Assembly: GCF_001661595.2 (NCBI RefSeq)
Contig: NZ_LYPF02000012.1
Span: 62,001-126,000, forward strand
Direction of reading: 5' to 3'
From: Crocinitomix algicola
GTDB lineage: Bacteria > Bacteroidota > Bacteroidia > Flavobacteriales_D > Crocinitomicaceae
Length of the DNA: 64,000 nt
The stretch's first letter is position 1. Every line of letters starts with the position of its first letter. Below are positions 52,997 through 61,086 of the stretch, one piece after another. The notes under the pieces were generated by a model. The model was not told where the DNA came from. It did no database searches and saw nothing but the letters and a program-made list of their open reading frames with translations. The translations under genes and the position numbers were made by a program.

Positions 52997-54424
52997 ATGT
53001 ATCGTAAACAATTTCTCTTGGCTAAAATTAGTCCAGATGATGAAAACTTGTCTTTAACGGACAAGTTTGAAGAATATCAGCTGTATCTTGGTTCAGATTC
53101 AGAATATACAGTACTTGAAGATTCACAAAATAAAATTGGCTTAATCGGCAATTTATATGATTGGCAAAATCCAGAAGACGCCAATAAAAAAATACTGCAT
53201 AGACTCTTAAAATCAAATTCTCTCGATCAGCTTTTACAAAAATTAAATGATTATGCAGGTGAATTTGTCATGATACTGCGTACTAGCAAAGATTTAGTTA
53301 TTCTAAATGATGCAACAGCTCAAAAAGAAGTATATTTTGAAACGAATTTTGAGTGCTTTGGTACGCAACCAAAGTTATTAGAAAAAGTTGTGTGTTTAAA
53401 GGATTATGAATCTAAAGAAGCTAAATCATTTTACAAGTCCAAAGAATTTGAACGGCGGCAGATTTTTATTGGTGATCAAACCCACAAATCAAATGTTCGT
53501 CATTTACGAGCAAATCATTATTTATCAATTAGAAAAAAAGAAATGATACGCTTTTTTCCAAAAGCGTGTATCCCACAATTGACGCCTCAAAAAGTGGCTA
53601 CAATAGTTTCAAAACGCCTAAAAGGTACATTAGTGTCAATCGGTATGCGTAAAAAATTGAAATTGGGTATTACAGGAGGTTACGATAGTCGTGTACTGCT
53701 CATGGGTAGCTTAGGGATTGAATGTAGTTATTATGTGTCTAAATACGGATATATGCATAATAAACATTTTGACCTTGTTATACCGGAAAAACTGACCGGT
53801 TTATTAAAGATAAATTATAAGGTAGAAGATGGATTGGCATACAGCTGTAATAAGGATAATTTTAATTATCTCAATGATATTGAATTCCCGTCATTCGTGA
53901 GAGTGAATAAAAACGAAAATGATACGGTTTACATTAACGGTAATGTAAGTGAGGTCGCACGGAATTATTACGGTTATCTCAACAATGCTAAGGCCAGTGA
54001 TTTAAGTGTGTTAACTGGATATTCGCCTTGCGCTGTAACAATAGCTTGTTATCAAGATTGGTTAAATAATCAATCATTGTTCAAGAAGATGGGGTATCAT
54101 TATTTAGATCTTTTTTATTGGGAAGAGCGGATGGGGAATTGGGGGGCTAAAGCCCGGTCAGAATATTATGCTTTAAACAGAGATATTGTTTCTCCTTTTA
54201 ACTCAAGAGGACTACTTAGTTTGTTATTGTCGACAAAACGTAAACATAGAGATTCTCATTTTAATACCTTATATCAAGAAATATTGTGGGAACTTTCTGG
54301 TCATGACAAATCAATTCAAAAAGTCCCCATAAATCCAAGTAAAAAGCAAACAATAATTAAAACGATGAAACGACTTAAACTGTATAATCCCTATAAGTTT
54401 TTACAGGTTAAGTTAAGGCTTTAA
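52997..54424 (+). CDS. asparagine synthase-like protein without the catalytic N-terminal cysteine
   Basis: The 475-residue protein has an N-terminal domain (about 1-150) that looks like a degenerate class II amidotransferase (NYAGEFVMILRT, VILNDATAQKEVYF). The C-terminal ATP-pyrophosphatase domain has the PP-loop LGITGGYDSR at about 224-233. True asparagine synthetase B starts Met-Cys, and the cysteine is the glutaminase nucleophile; here the sequence starts MYRKQ, so glutamine use is unlikely. Length is shorter than AsnB. It may amidate or cyclise another substrate with ammonia or an internal amine, as in beta-lactam synthetases. No biosynthetic neighbours are present. Confidence 0.72.
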   Translation: MYRKQFLLAKISPDDENLSLTDKFEEYQLYLGSDSEYTVLEDSQNKIGLIGNLYDWQNPEDANKKILHRLLKSNSLDQLLQKLNDYAGEFVMILRTSKDLVILNDATAQKEVYFETNFECFGTQPKLLEKVVCLKDYESKEAKSFYKSKEFERRQIFIGDQTHKSNVRHLRANHYLSIRKKEMIRFFPKACIPQLTPQKVATIVSKRLKGTLVSIGMRKKLKLGITGGYDSRVLLMGSLGIECSYYVSKYGYMHNKHFDLVIPEKLTGLLKINYKVEDGLAYSCNKDNFNYLNDIEFPSFVRVNKNENDTVYINGNVSEVARNYYGYLNNAKASDLSVLTGYSPCAVTIACYQDWLNNQSLFKKMGYHYLDLFYWEERMGNWGAKARSEYYALNRDIVSPFNSRGLLSLLLSTKRKHRDSHFNTLYQEILWELSGHDKSIQKVPINPSKKQTIIKTMKRLKLYNPYKFLQVKLRL

Positions 54425-54443
54425 ATTAATAAGTAGTTTTAAA

Positions 54444-55388
54444 CTATAAGTGACTTAAAAATTCCGTTACGTTTTGATTAATTCGATTCTCGATATCTTT
54501 TACATCAGCCTTTACAAATGTTTCTCCAGTAATTTGCTCATATAACTCGATGTACCGTTGACTAACAGTCTCAACAAAATCATCGGGCATATCAGGAATA
54601 GTTTGGCCTTCTAAGCCTTGGAAATTGTTGGCAATTAACCATTCGCGTACAAATTCCTTTGACAGTTGTTTTTGTTTTTCACCTTTTGCCTGTCTACTTT
54701 CATAACCATCAGCGTAAAAATAACGAGAAGAGTCTGGTGTATGAATTTCGTCTATTAAATATATTTCACCATTTTTTTTACCAAATTCATATTTGGTATC
54801 AACAAGGATAAGGCCGCGTTCAGCAGCAATTTCTGTTCCCCTTTGAAACAATTCTCGCGTATACTTTTCAAGAAGAATATAATCCTCTTCAGAAACTATA
54901 CCTTGTCCTATAATCTCTTCGCGCGAGATGTCTTCGTCATGCCCTTCCTCTGCCTTAGTTGCAGGAGTAATAATTGGTGATTCAAAACGATCATTTTCTT
55001 TTAAACCATCAGGCATTTCAACACCGCAAAGAACTCTTCGTCCTGCTTTATACTCACGGGCAGCATGACCAGCTAGATAACCTCTAATTACCATTTCTAC
55101 TTTAAACGGCTCGCATTTATGCCCAACAGCTACACTGGGATCTGGAGTGTCAATCAACCAATTTTGAACAATATCCTCAGTAGCTTTTAAGAATTTTGCG
55201 GCCAACTGGTTTAAAACTTGCCCTTTGAAAGGAATGGCCTTTGGAAGAATGTAGTCAAATGCGGAAATTCTATCGGAAGCCACAATAACCAAATGATCAT
55301 TGTTAATTGAATAGACATCCCTTACTTTTCCGTTGTATACAGCTGTTTGTCCTGGGAAATTAAAGTTTGATTCTTTTATTGCTTTCAT
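54444..55388 (-). CDS. purC: phosphoribosylaminoimidazole-succinocarboxamide synthase
   Basis: The 314-residue enzyme condenses CAIR with aspartate in purine synthesis. Motifs include YNGKVRDVY at the start, [37 protein letters not shown] and [13 protein letters not shown]. Its length is that of the longer, yeast-type SAICAR synthetase common in Bacteroidota. It is 21 bases downstream of phoH on the same strand. Confidence 0.96.
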   Translation of the reverse strand: MKAIKESNFNFPGQTAVYNGKVRDVYSINNDHLVIVASDRISAFDYILPKAIPFKGQVLNQLAAKFLKATEDIVQNWLIDTPDPSVAVGHKCEPFKVEMVIRGYLAGHAAREYKAGRRVLCGVEMPDGLKENDRFESPIITPATKAEEGHDEDISREEIIGQGIVSEEDYILLEKYTRELFQRGTEIAAERGLILVDTKYEFGKKNGEIYLIDEIHTPDSSRYFYADGYESRQAKGEKQKQLSKEFVREWLIANNFQGLEGQTIPDMPDDFVETVSQRYIELYEQITGETFVKADVKDIENRINQNVTEFLSHL

Positions 55389-55409
55389 GATTAATTTTTA
55401 GCCAATGAC

Positions 55410-56345
55410 CTAGTCGTCTTTTAAGGCGTGAATAATTTTTTTAACTAATTTATGTCGAATTACATCATTGGCTGATAACTCAACGACTTCGATTCCTTCA
55501 ATGTCACTCAACTTATTAACGGCCATGATCAATCCTGATTTTTGATTTCTTGGTAAGTCAATTTGAGTATGATCACCAGTTATAATAAACTTGGCATTTC
55601 TACCCATCCGAGTTAGGAACATTTTCATTTGATTGACAGTGGTGTTTTGCGCTTCGTCCAAAATCACAAATGCTTTATCCAAGGTTCTACCTCTCATAAA
55701 GGCTAATGGAGCAATTTCAATTACACCGTGTTCGAGATATTCGATTAACTTTTCGGCAGGAATCATGTCTCTTAATCCATCAAAAAGGGGCTGTAGATAA
55801 GGATCTAATTTTTCCTTCAAATCACCTGGTAAAAAACCTAAATTTTCTCCCGCCTCAACGGCCGGTCGAGTCAAAACAATTCGTTTTACTTCCCGATTTT
55901 TTAAAGCTCTTACAGCAAGCGCGACTGATGTATAAGTTTTTCCAGTACCTGCAGGGCCAACAGCAAAAACCATGTCGTTTTCATAAGATGCTTTTACGAG
56001 TTTTCGTTGATTTGCGGTTTTTGCTTTAATCAAGTTACCTCCATTCCCATGAACAATTGTGTCCCCATAGGATTGGTAAGGAATTTCTTCGGTTGATTGA
56101 AGCATTAATGTTTCTATGTGATTTTCAGAGAGTGTATTATATTTATTAATATGTGCGACTAATAAATCTAATTTTTTCTCAAACTGTTCAATGACCTCTG
56201 TTTCGCCAATAACCTTTATGGTATTTCCACGTGAGATTAACTTCAACTTTGGAAAGTAGGTTTTAATTAACTTTAGTTTTTGGTCATTCACACCGAAGAG
56301 GTCCACAGGGGAAATTCCGGCTATCTCAATAGTTTTCTCTTGCAA
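55410..56345 (-). CDS. PhoH family ATPase
   Basis: The 311-residue protein has the PhoH/YbeZ arrangement: an N-terminal KH-like region (about 1-100) and an ATPase core with VGPAGTGKTYT (Walker A), LTRPAVEAGENLGFLPGDLKEK (read as two parts), VILDEAQN (Walker B) and TGDHTQIDLP. PhoH-like proteins act in RNA processing and ribosome maturation in association with YbeY in other bacteria. purC follows on the same strand. Confidence 0.93.
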   Translation of the reverse strand: MQEKTIEIAGISPVDLFGVNDQKLKLIKTYFPKLKLISRGNTIKVIGETEVIEQFEKKLDLLVAHINKYNTLSENHIETLMLQSTEEIPYQSYGDTIVHGNGGNLIKAKTANQRKLVKASYENDMVFAVGPAGTGKTYTSVALAVRALKNREVKRIVLTRPAVEAGENLGFLPGDLKEKLDPYLQPLFDGLRDMIPAEKLIEYLEHGVIEIAPLAFMRGRTLDKAFVILDEAQNTTVNQMKMFLTRMGRNAKFIITGDHTQIDLPRNQKSGLIMAVNKLSDIEGIEVVELSANDVIRHKLVKKIIHALKDD

Positions 56346-56474
56346 AATGTTAATTAATTATAATTGTTTAAATGTGTAGAGTTAAAATTAAAACTAATTT
56401 TGGGTAAAATTAAAAATTTCTGACCGAACGTGATGCACTTCTTGTGATTTCGTGATTGAAATGATGACTTTAAC

Positions 56475-57347
56475 ATGCAGATAGTTACATTGACAACAGA
56501 TTTAGGGCTAAAAGACCATTATGTCGCTTCATTGAAAGGGCAACTCTATGCTGCTCTTCCAGATGTTCGTCTTGTTGATATTTCGCATAATATTAAACCC
56601 TTTAATATTGCCGAAGCGGCTTTTTTCGTCAATAATATAATTCGTGATTTTCCTGAAGGAACGATTCATTTTATTGGCGTTGATGCTTTACCGATGATTA
56701 GTATTGGTAATCCCGAAAACAATTTATATCCAATCATTTTAAAGCTTAAAGGCCACTATTTTGTTGGATGTGATAATGGCGTTTTTTCCCTATTAAATGA
56801 GTATCAAAATGCTACTGAAATTATTAGAATTGATGATTTTAGTTCTAAATTTTCTCTGCGCTTTCCAACTCGATACATTTATGTACCAACCATAGAAAAA
56901 ATAGCTAAAGGGGTAAATTTAAAAGATATCGGGGAACCTATTCAAACTGTCAAAAAAGTATTTACTACTCAGCCAATCGTTGAACAAAACCTGATAAAAG
57001 GTAGTGTTATTCATGTGGATAAATATGGAAATGTGATAGTCAATATCACTGAAAAACTGTTCAATGAGGTGGGAGTTGGAAATCCATTCACGATCTATTT
57101 TAAAAACTCGCAATATTTTATTGAAAATATTTCAAAAAACTATTACGAGGTGCCTACTGGAGAAAAGCTAGCTTTGTTCAATGAGTCTGGATTTTTAGAG
57201 ATTGCGATCAATAAAGGAGTGGTTGGAAATGGAGGAGGAGCAGGCTCTTTACTCGGCTTACACGAAGGTGATGTGATTCGAATGGAATTCCATCCAAAAG
57301 GATCAAAAGATAGCATTGACGCTTTATTTCCAAAATCAAATTATTAA
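56475..57347 (+). CDS. SAM hydrolase (DUF62/SAM hydroxide adenosyltransferase)
   Basis: The 290-residue protein begins IVTLTTDLGLKDHYV and has VRLVDISHNIKPFNI and a C-terminal VDKYGNVIVNIT block. This is the fold shared with fluorinase and chlorinase, but the ordinary bacterial branch hydrolyses S-adenosylmethionine to adenosine and methionine. Nothing suggests halide use. It lies 9 bases before a monooxygenase-like gene. Confidence 0.9.
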   Translation: MQIVTLTTDLGLKDHYVASLKGQLYAALPDVRLVDISHNIKPFNIAEAAFFVNNIIRDFPEGTIHFIGVDALPMISIGNPENNLYPIILKLKGHYFVGCDNGVFSLLNEYQNATEIIRIDDFSSKFSLRFPTRYIYVPTIEKIAKGVNLKDIGEPIQTVKKVFTTQPIVEQNLIKGSVIHVDKYGNVIVNITEKLFNEVGVGNPFTIYFKNSQYFIENISKNYYEVPTGEKLALFNESGFLEIAINKGVVGNGGGAGSLLGLHEGDVIRMEFHPKGSKDSIDALFPKSNY

Positions 57348-57356
57348 GTATACGCT

Positions 57357-57665
57357 ATGGGCATTCAACGAATTGTAAAGATGACGTTCAAGGAAGAACA
57401 TTGTATGGATTTTGAAAACTATTTTGAATCAATTAAAGATAAAGTAGCCGGTCAACCAGGATGCTCAGGAGTGAAGCTTTTAAAAGATGTTGCTGAAAAC
57501 GGCGTTTATTTTACATACAGTTATTGGCAAAGTCAGTCAGATTTAAATGCGTATAGAAATACAAGTCTTTTTGGTGCTGTTTGGCCAAAAGTTAAAAAGT
57601 GGTTTGCGGATAAACCTGAAGCTTGGAGTACACAGGTTGTGACCACTTCTAATTCTGAAAATTAA
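57357..57665 (+). CDS. antibiotic biosynthesis monooxygenase (ABM)-like small protein
   Basis: The 102-residue protein has the dimeric ferredoxin-like ABM fold pattern: IQRIVKMTFKEEH, a helix, QPGCSGVKLLKD, YFTYSYWQSQSDL and a terminal helix. Family members include quinol monooxygenases and many proteins of unknown activity. It is coupled to the SAM hydrolase gene and followed by a hairpin-rich spacer. Confidence 0.82.
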   Translation: MGIQRIVKMTFKEEHCMDFENYFESIKDKVAGQPGCSGVKLLKDVAENGVYFTYSYWQSQSDLNAYRNTSLFGAVWPKVKKWFADKPEAWSTQVVTTSNSEN

Positions 57666-57769
57666 AGTTCCAGATACTAATGCGTGAAATAACCACCTTT
57701 TTCTAGGTGGCTTGAGATTCTTTGACCTAATTTATAAGTCTCTAGGTTTAAATACGGGTGATTTTTTTT

Positions 57770-57796
57770 AAAAAAACAGTTTAAATGCTGTTTTTT
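57770..57796 (+). terminator. intrinsic terminator downstream of the ABM-like gene
   Basis: AAAAAACAG (57771-57779) pairs with CTGTTTTTT (57788-57796) around an 8-base loop, so the stem ends in its own T-tract. A second, shorter hairpin CCACCT/AGGTGG lies at 57693-57710. Confidence 0.65.
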
Positions 57797-57841
57797 AAGC
57801 CTGAATTGTCGCCGATATTTGTCTCATTAGATTTAACGCAA

Positions 57842-57955
57842 GGAGGTCGCTGAAAATCCTTTAATCGAGTAGGCAGCTGTAGATTTTAAAGTTGTAGGAT
57901 TAAAATCAATTACAGCGAACCGAGATGGATGAGTAGGGCCATCTCGGTTCACTTT
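57842..57955 (+). ncRNA. candidate structured RNA with overlapping helix and terminator
   Basis: Within the 420-base gap 57666-58085 three nested helices stack: 57845-57852 with 57913-57921 (one bulge), 57855-57860 with 57896-57901, and 57873-57878 with 57890-57895 (two G-U pairs). The 3' strand of the first helix shares GAACC with a perfect 12-base-pair hairpin, 57917-57928 with 57939-57950, so the two folds exclude each other. The downstream hairpin is followed by ACTTTT. No plus-strand gene follows for 700 bases. This may be an independent RNA; no known class was recognised. Confidence 0.4.
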
Positions 57956-58028
57956 TAGTTAGGTGTTTATTGAACGTTAGAATCTAAGAGAACCCAAACT
58001 CTATTATGTAAAAGGTTCAATCATTTGT

Positions 58029-58064
58029 AAAAAAAAATCCGCATCAGTGATGATGCGGATTTTT
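58029..58064. terminator. bidirectional intrinsic terminator (ndk 3' end)
   Basis: AAAAATCCGCATCA (58033-58046) pairs perfectly with TGATGCGGATTTTT (58051-58064) around GTGA. T-tracts are present on both strands. It lies about 22 bases beyond the ndk stop codon. Confidence 0.88.
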
Positions 58065-58085
58065 GTTATTATATGCTTTAGATGA

Positions 58086-58508
58086 TTATCCTACAATCTC
58101 GTCTGCAGAAAAATGAAAATCACACTCGATAGCTGCGTTCTCATCAGAGTCAGAACCATGAACTGCATTTTCAGCTTTTGACGTGGCAAATTGTTTACGA
58201 ATCGTTCCTTCCTCTGCTTCTGCAGGATCAGTAGCTCCAATTAACTTACGAAAATCGGCAACAGCATTCTCTTTTTCAAGAATCATCGCAACGATTGGTC
58301 CGCCCGACATGTATTCAACTAATTCACCATAAAAAGGACGCTCTTTATGAACAGCGTAGAATTCTCCGGCAGCCTCTTTTGTAAGCTGCTTTAATTTCAT
58401 CGCTTTAATTTTGAAACCTGCCTCTATGATCATATCAGTGATCTTTCCAGTGTTTCCCTGAGCCACAGCTTCGGGCTTAATCATTGTAAATGTTCTGTTT
58501 GTTGCCAT
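58086..58508 (-). CDS. ndk: nucleoside diphosphate kinase
   Basis: The 140-residue enzyme balances nucleoside triphosphates through a phosphohistidine. The active-site block [15 protein letters not shown] contains the catalytic histidine, and [11 protein letters not shown] is the canonical N-terminus. The start at 58508 is standard; a nine-codon extension upstream is not expected. It has a -7 box upstream and a strong terminator. Confidence 0.97.
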   Translation of the reverse strand: MATNRTFTMIKPEAVAQGNTGKITDMIIEAGFKIKAMKLKQLTKEAAGEFYAVHKERPFYGELVEYMSGGPIVAMILEKENAVADFRKLIGATDPAEAEEGTIRKQFATSKAENAVHGSDSDENAAIECDFHFSADEIVG

Positions 58509-58532
58509 TGCAATCTCGTTTAAATTTTTTGG

Positions 58533-58540
58533 CAAAGATA
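58533..58540 (-). promoter_or_regulatory. -7 element of ndk
   Basis: On the minus strand this reads TATCTTTG, an exact TANNTTTG match 24 bases before the ATG. No clear -33 TTG is seen. Confidence 0.4.
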
Positions 58541-58580
58541 AGTATCACATATTAAACATGAAGAAAAAAAATAGAGTAAA

Positions 58581-58614
58581 TTTTTAGTCTTGTCTAAAAA
58601 AATAGTTAATTTTG
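58581..58614 (+). promoter_or_regulatory. predicted DtxR/MntR operator and -7 box of the metal-uptake operon
   Basis: 58581-58600 is a near-perfect palindrome, TTTTTAG and CTAAAAA flanking TCTTGT (8 of 10 pairs match), with the TTTAG-N6-CTAAA layout of DtxR-family operators. TAATTTTG at 58607-58614 is a -7 match. The palindrome covers the -33 and spacer region, so metal-loaded regulator would block the promoter. The regulator gene starts 74 bases downstream, implying autoregulation. Confidence 0.6.
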
Positions 58615-58688
58615 ATGTTAATCTATTTTTTACCTGGTTTAAATTTGAATGAATGAGTAAAAAATTGAAAACCAATAAATGAACTGAA

Positions 58689-59363
58689 ATGGCAAGTTTG
58701 TCACAAAGCGAAGAAAATTATTTGAAGGAAATTTTTCATCTTACTCAATTACAAAAAGAGAAAGTTTCAACCAATAGTTTAGCTTCTCGTTTGAATACAA
58801 AAGCTTCTTCTATCACTGATATGTTGCAAAAATTAGCAGAAAAGCAACTTGTACAATACATTAAATACAAAGGCTGTTCACTAACTGAGAACGGTGAAAA
58901 AATTGCTGTTCAAATCATACGAAAGCATCGACTTTGGGAAACATTTTTAGTGAATAAATTGAATTTTGGCTGGGATGAGGTTCATGAGGTAGCAGAGGAG
59001 TTAGAGCATATCGATTCTGTCAAGTTGGTTGATTCATTAGATCAGTTTTTGAATTACCCGAAATTTGATCCACATGGTGACCCAATACCGGATAAAAATG
59101 GAAAAATTCCTTACCGCAAAACGAAAATGAAACTGGTAGATGCTGGCATTCATAAAAAACTGGAAATTGTGCGAGTTAATGAGGATGAAATGGGACTTTT
59201 GAAATACTTGGAAAGGCAAAATTTACAGTTGGGAACCAAGTTAGAAATCATTGAAAAATTTTCATTCGATGATTCAATGTTGGTGAGAACAGAATTAGAC
59301 ACAACCATCAATTTGTCCAAAAAAGTGACAGAAAATATCAGTGTAAAAATTGTAGAAAATTGA
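58689..59363 (+). CDS. metal-dependent transcriptional regulator, DtxR/MntR family
   Basis: The 224-residue repressor has an N-terminal winged helix (SQSEENYLKEIFHL, NSLASRLNTKASSITDMLQKL), a metal-binding dimerisation domain (about 72-140, with RKHRLWETFL and EVAEELEHIDS) and a C-terminal FeoA/SH3-like domain (about 155-224). It is first in the operon with all components of a metal ABC importer. It most likely represses the operon when manganese or iron is plentiful. The exact metal is not certain from motifs. The next gene begins 5 bases after its stop. Confidence 0.93.
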   Translation: MASLSQSEENYLKEIFHLTQLQKEKVSTNSLASRLNTKASSITDMLQKLAEKQLVQYIKYKGCSLTENGEKIAVQIIRKHRLWETFLVNKLNFGWDEVHEVAEELEHIDSVKLVDSLDQFLNYPKFDPHGDPIPDKNGKIPYRKTKMKLVDAGIHKKLEIVRVNEDEMGLLKYLERQNLQLGTKLEIIEKFSFDDSMLVRTELDTTINLSKKVTENISVKIVEN

Positions 59364-59368
59364 ACGTT

Positions 59369-60286
59369 ATGAATAAGTATTTTGGATGTATATTAATTCT
59401 AATATTATCGTCGGCGTGTAGGTTAGAAGAACAAACCTTCACCGGACCAATGCATATTGTTGTAACGACAGGTATTATTGAAGATGGAGTTGAACGAATT
59501 GTTGGTGATAGTGCTGAGGTATCTGTTTTGATGGGGCCTGGAACAGATCCGCACTTATATGCCCCAACACCTGGAGACATAGAGTTATTGGACGAGGCTG
59601 ATGTAATCGTATCAAACGGATTACACTTGGAAGGTAAGATGGCTGAAATGCTGCAAAAATACAGTCAAGAAAAGCCTGTAATTGAGGTTGCTGAAGGAAT
59701 TGATGAGAAGTTGTATCGAAAATCTGCTGATTATGCCGATGCTTATGATCCTCATATTTGGTTTAATCCAGAAATTTGGAAAAAGGGCCTAGCATACGTG
59801 AAAAAGGAGTTGGTTTTATTGGATTCCAGTAAGGCGAATTATTTCAGTGAAAATTATGAAAAATATGCCAAGGAAATTGAGGATATGAACGCTTGGGTAA
59901 AAACTAAATTAAATACATTAGATCAAGCGAATAAGGTACTCATCACATCACATGATGCATTTGGCTATTTTGGTGATTATTATGCCGTTGAAGTGAAAGG
60001 TATTCAAGGAATTTCTACGCTGTCAGAAGTAGGCTTGCGAGATATAGCTGAAATGGTAGATTATGTAATTGAACGAAAAGTTAAATCAATTTTTGTCGAA
60101 ACTTCAACCTCTCAAAAGACAGCGCAATCAATTGTTGATGGAGCAAAAGACAAAGGCTTTGAACTTGCCTTGGAAGGACCTTTATATTCAGACGCATTAG
60201 GAGAACCTGATAGTGATGCTGGTACTTATATTGGAATGTTTAAAGCCAATGTGGAGATGATAGTGAATGGACTAAATAAAGAGTAG
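59369..60286 (+). CDS. metal ABC transporter substrate-binding lipoprotein (TroA/PsaA/ZnuA family)
   Basis: The 305-residue protein has a lipoprotein signal (CILILILSSAC). The cluster A-I metal ligands are visible: DPHLYAPTPGD, DPHIWFNPEIW, ETSTS and SDAGTYIGM. There is no long His-rich loop, which favours manganese or a mixed-metal role over dedicated zinc binding, though this is only suggestive. The ATG at 59369 gives the lipoprotein start. The next gene begins directly after its stop. Confidence 0.92.
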   Translation: MNKYFGCILILILSSACRLEEQTFTGPMHIVVTTGIIEDGVERIVGDSAEVSVLMGPGTDPHLYAPTPGDIELLDEADVIVSNGLHLEGKMAEMLQKYSQEKPVIEVAEGIDEKLYRKSADYADAYDPHIWFNPEIWKKGLAYVKKELVLLDSSKANYFSENYEKYAKEIEDMNAWVKTKLNTLDQANKVLITSHDAFGYFGDYYAVEVKGIQGISTLSEVGLRDIAEMVDYVIERKVKSIFVETSTSQKTAQSIVDGAKDKGFELALEGPLYSDALGEPDSDAGTYIGMFKANVEMIVNGLNKE

Positions 60287-61078
60287 ATGAAAGAACAATG
60301 TTCAATTGAAGTACATAATCTAACCACAACATATGGCAATACGCCAGTATTGTGGGATGTAGATTTTGAACTCCCGAGTGGTCAGATTATTGGTATTATC
60401 GGACCGAACGGTTCGGGCAAAACAACTCTTTTGAAAACTATCATGGGATTATTATCGCCAGCAAGTGGTTACGTAAAGATTTTTGATAAGAATATCGACC
60501 AAATGCGAGAAAGAATCGCTTATGTGCCGCAAAGAGAAAGTGTTGACTGGGATTTTCCTGCTAGTGTTTTTGATGTTGTTAAGATGGGGAGGTATCGTAG
60601 TAATAACCTTTTTCGTCGTTCAACAAAAACGGATTTAGCAATTGTCGAGGAGTCAATCGAAAAAGTAGGTCTGAGTGACTTTAGAAATCGACAAATTTCT
60701 CAATTATCTGGAGGGCAGCAACAACGTGTCTTTATTGCACGCGCCCTCGCTCAAAAAGCAGATATTTATTTAATGGATGAACCCTTTGTAGGCGTGGATG
60801 CCGCAACAGAAAATGCTATCTTATCCCTTTTGCAGGAAATGAAGAAAGACGGAAAAACAGTATTAATGATTCATCACGATTTACAAACCGTTTCTGATTA
60901 TTTTGACTATTTGGTATTATTGAATACACGCTTAATAGCAAAAGGAACACCTCAAGAAGTACTAACTGAAGAGAATTTAAGTAACGCTTATGGTGGTCAA
61001 CTCACTTTATTAGCTAAAGTAGCTAACTTGATTAAAGAAAACGAATTTCCAATTCGTGAACGAGATGTAGATTTATAG
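60287..61078 (+). CDS. metal ABC transporter ATP-binding protein
   Basis: The 263-residue ATPase has GPNGSGKTT (Walker A), YVPQRESVDWDFPASV (Q-loop region typical of Mn/Zn importers), LSGGQQQR (signature), IYLMDEPF (Walker B) and the H-loop MIHHDL. It energises the importer made with the two downstream permeases. It starts immediately after the binding-protein stop. Confidence 0.95.
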   Translation: MKEQCSIEVHNLTTTYGNTPVLWDVDFELPSGQIIGIIGPNGSGKTTLLKTIMGLLSPASGYVKIFDKNIDQMRERIAYVPQRESVDWDFPASVFDVVKMGRYRSNNLFRRSTKTDLAIVEESIEKVGLSDFRNRQISQLSGGQQQRVFIARALAQKADIYLMDEPFVGVDAATENAILSLLQEMKKDGKTVLMIHHDLQTVSDYFDYLVLLNTRLIAKGTPQEVLTEENLSNAYGGQLTLLAKVANLIKENEFPIRERDVDL

Positions 61079-61086
61079 GATTGAAA

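Noticed and set aside
56475-57347. Fluorinase or chlorinase
   Set aside because: The fold is shared, but the sequence and the lack of any halometabolite genes fit the common SAM-hydrolysing branch.
57666-58085. tRNA, tmRNA or RNase P RNA
   Set aside because: No T-loop, CCA end, tag reading frame or conserved RNase P blocks could be found on either strand.
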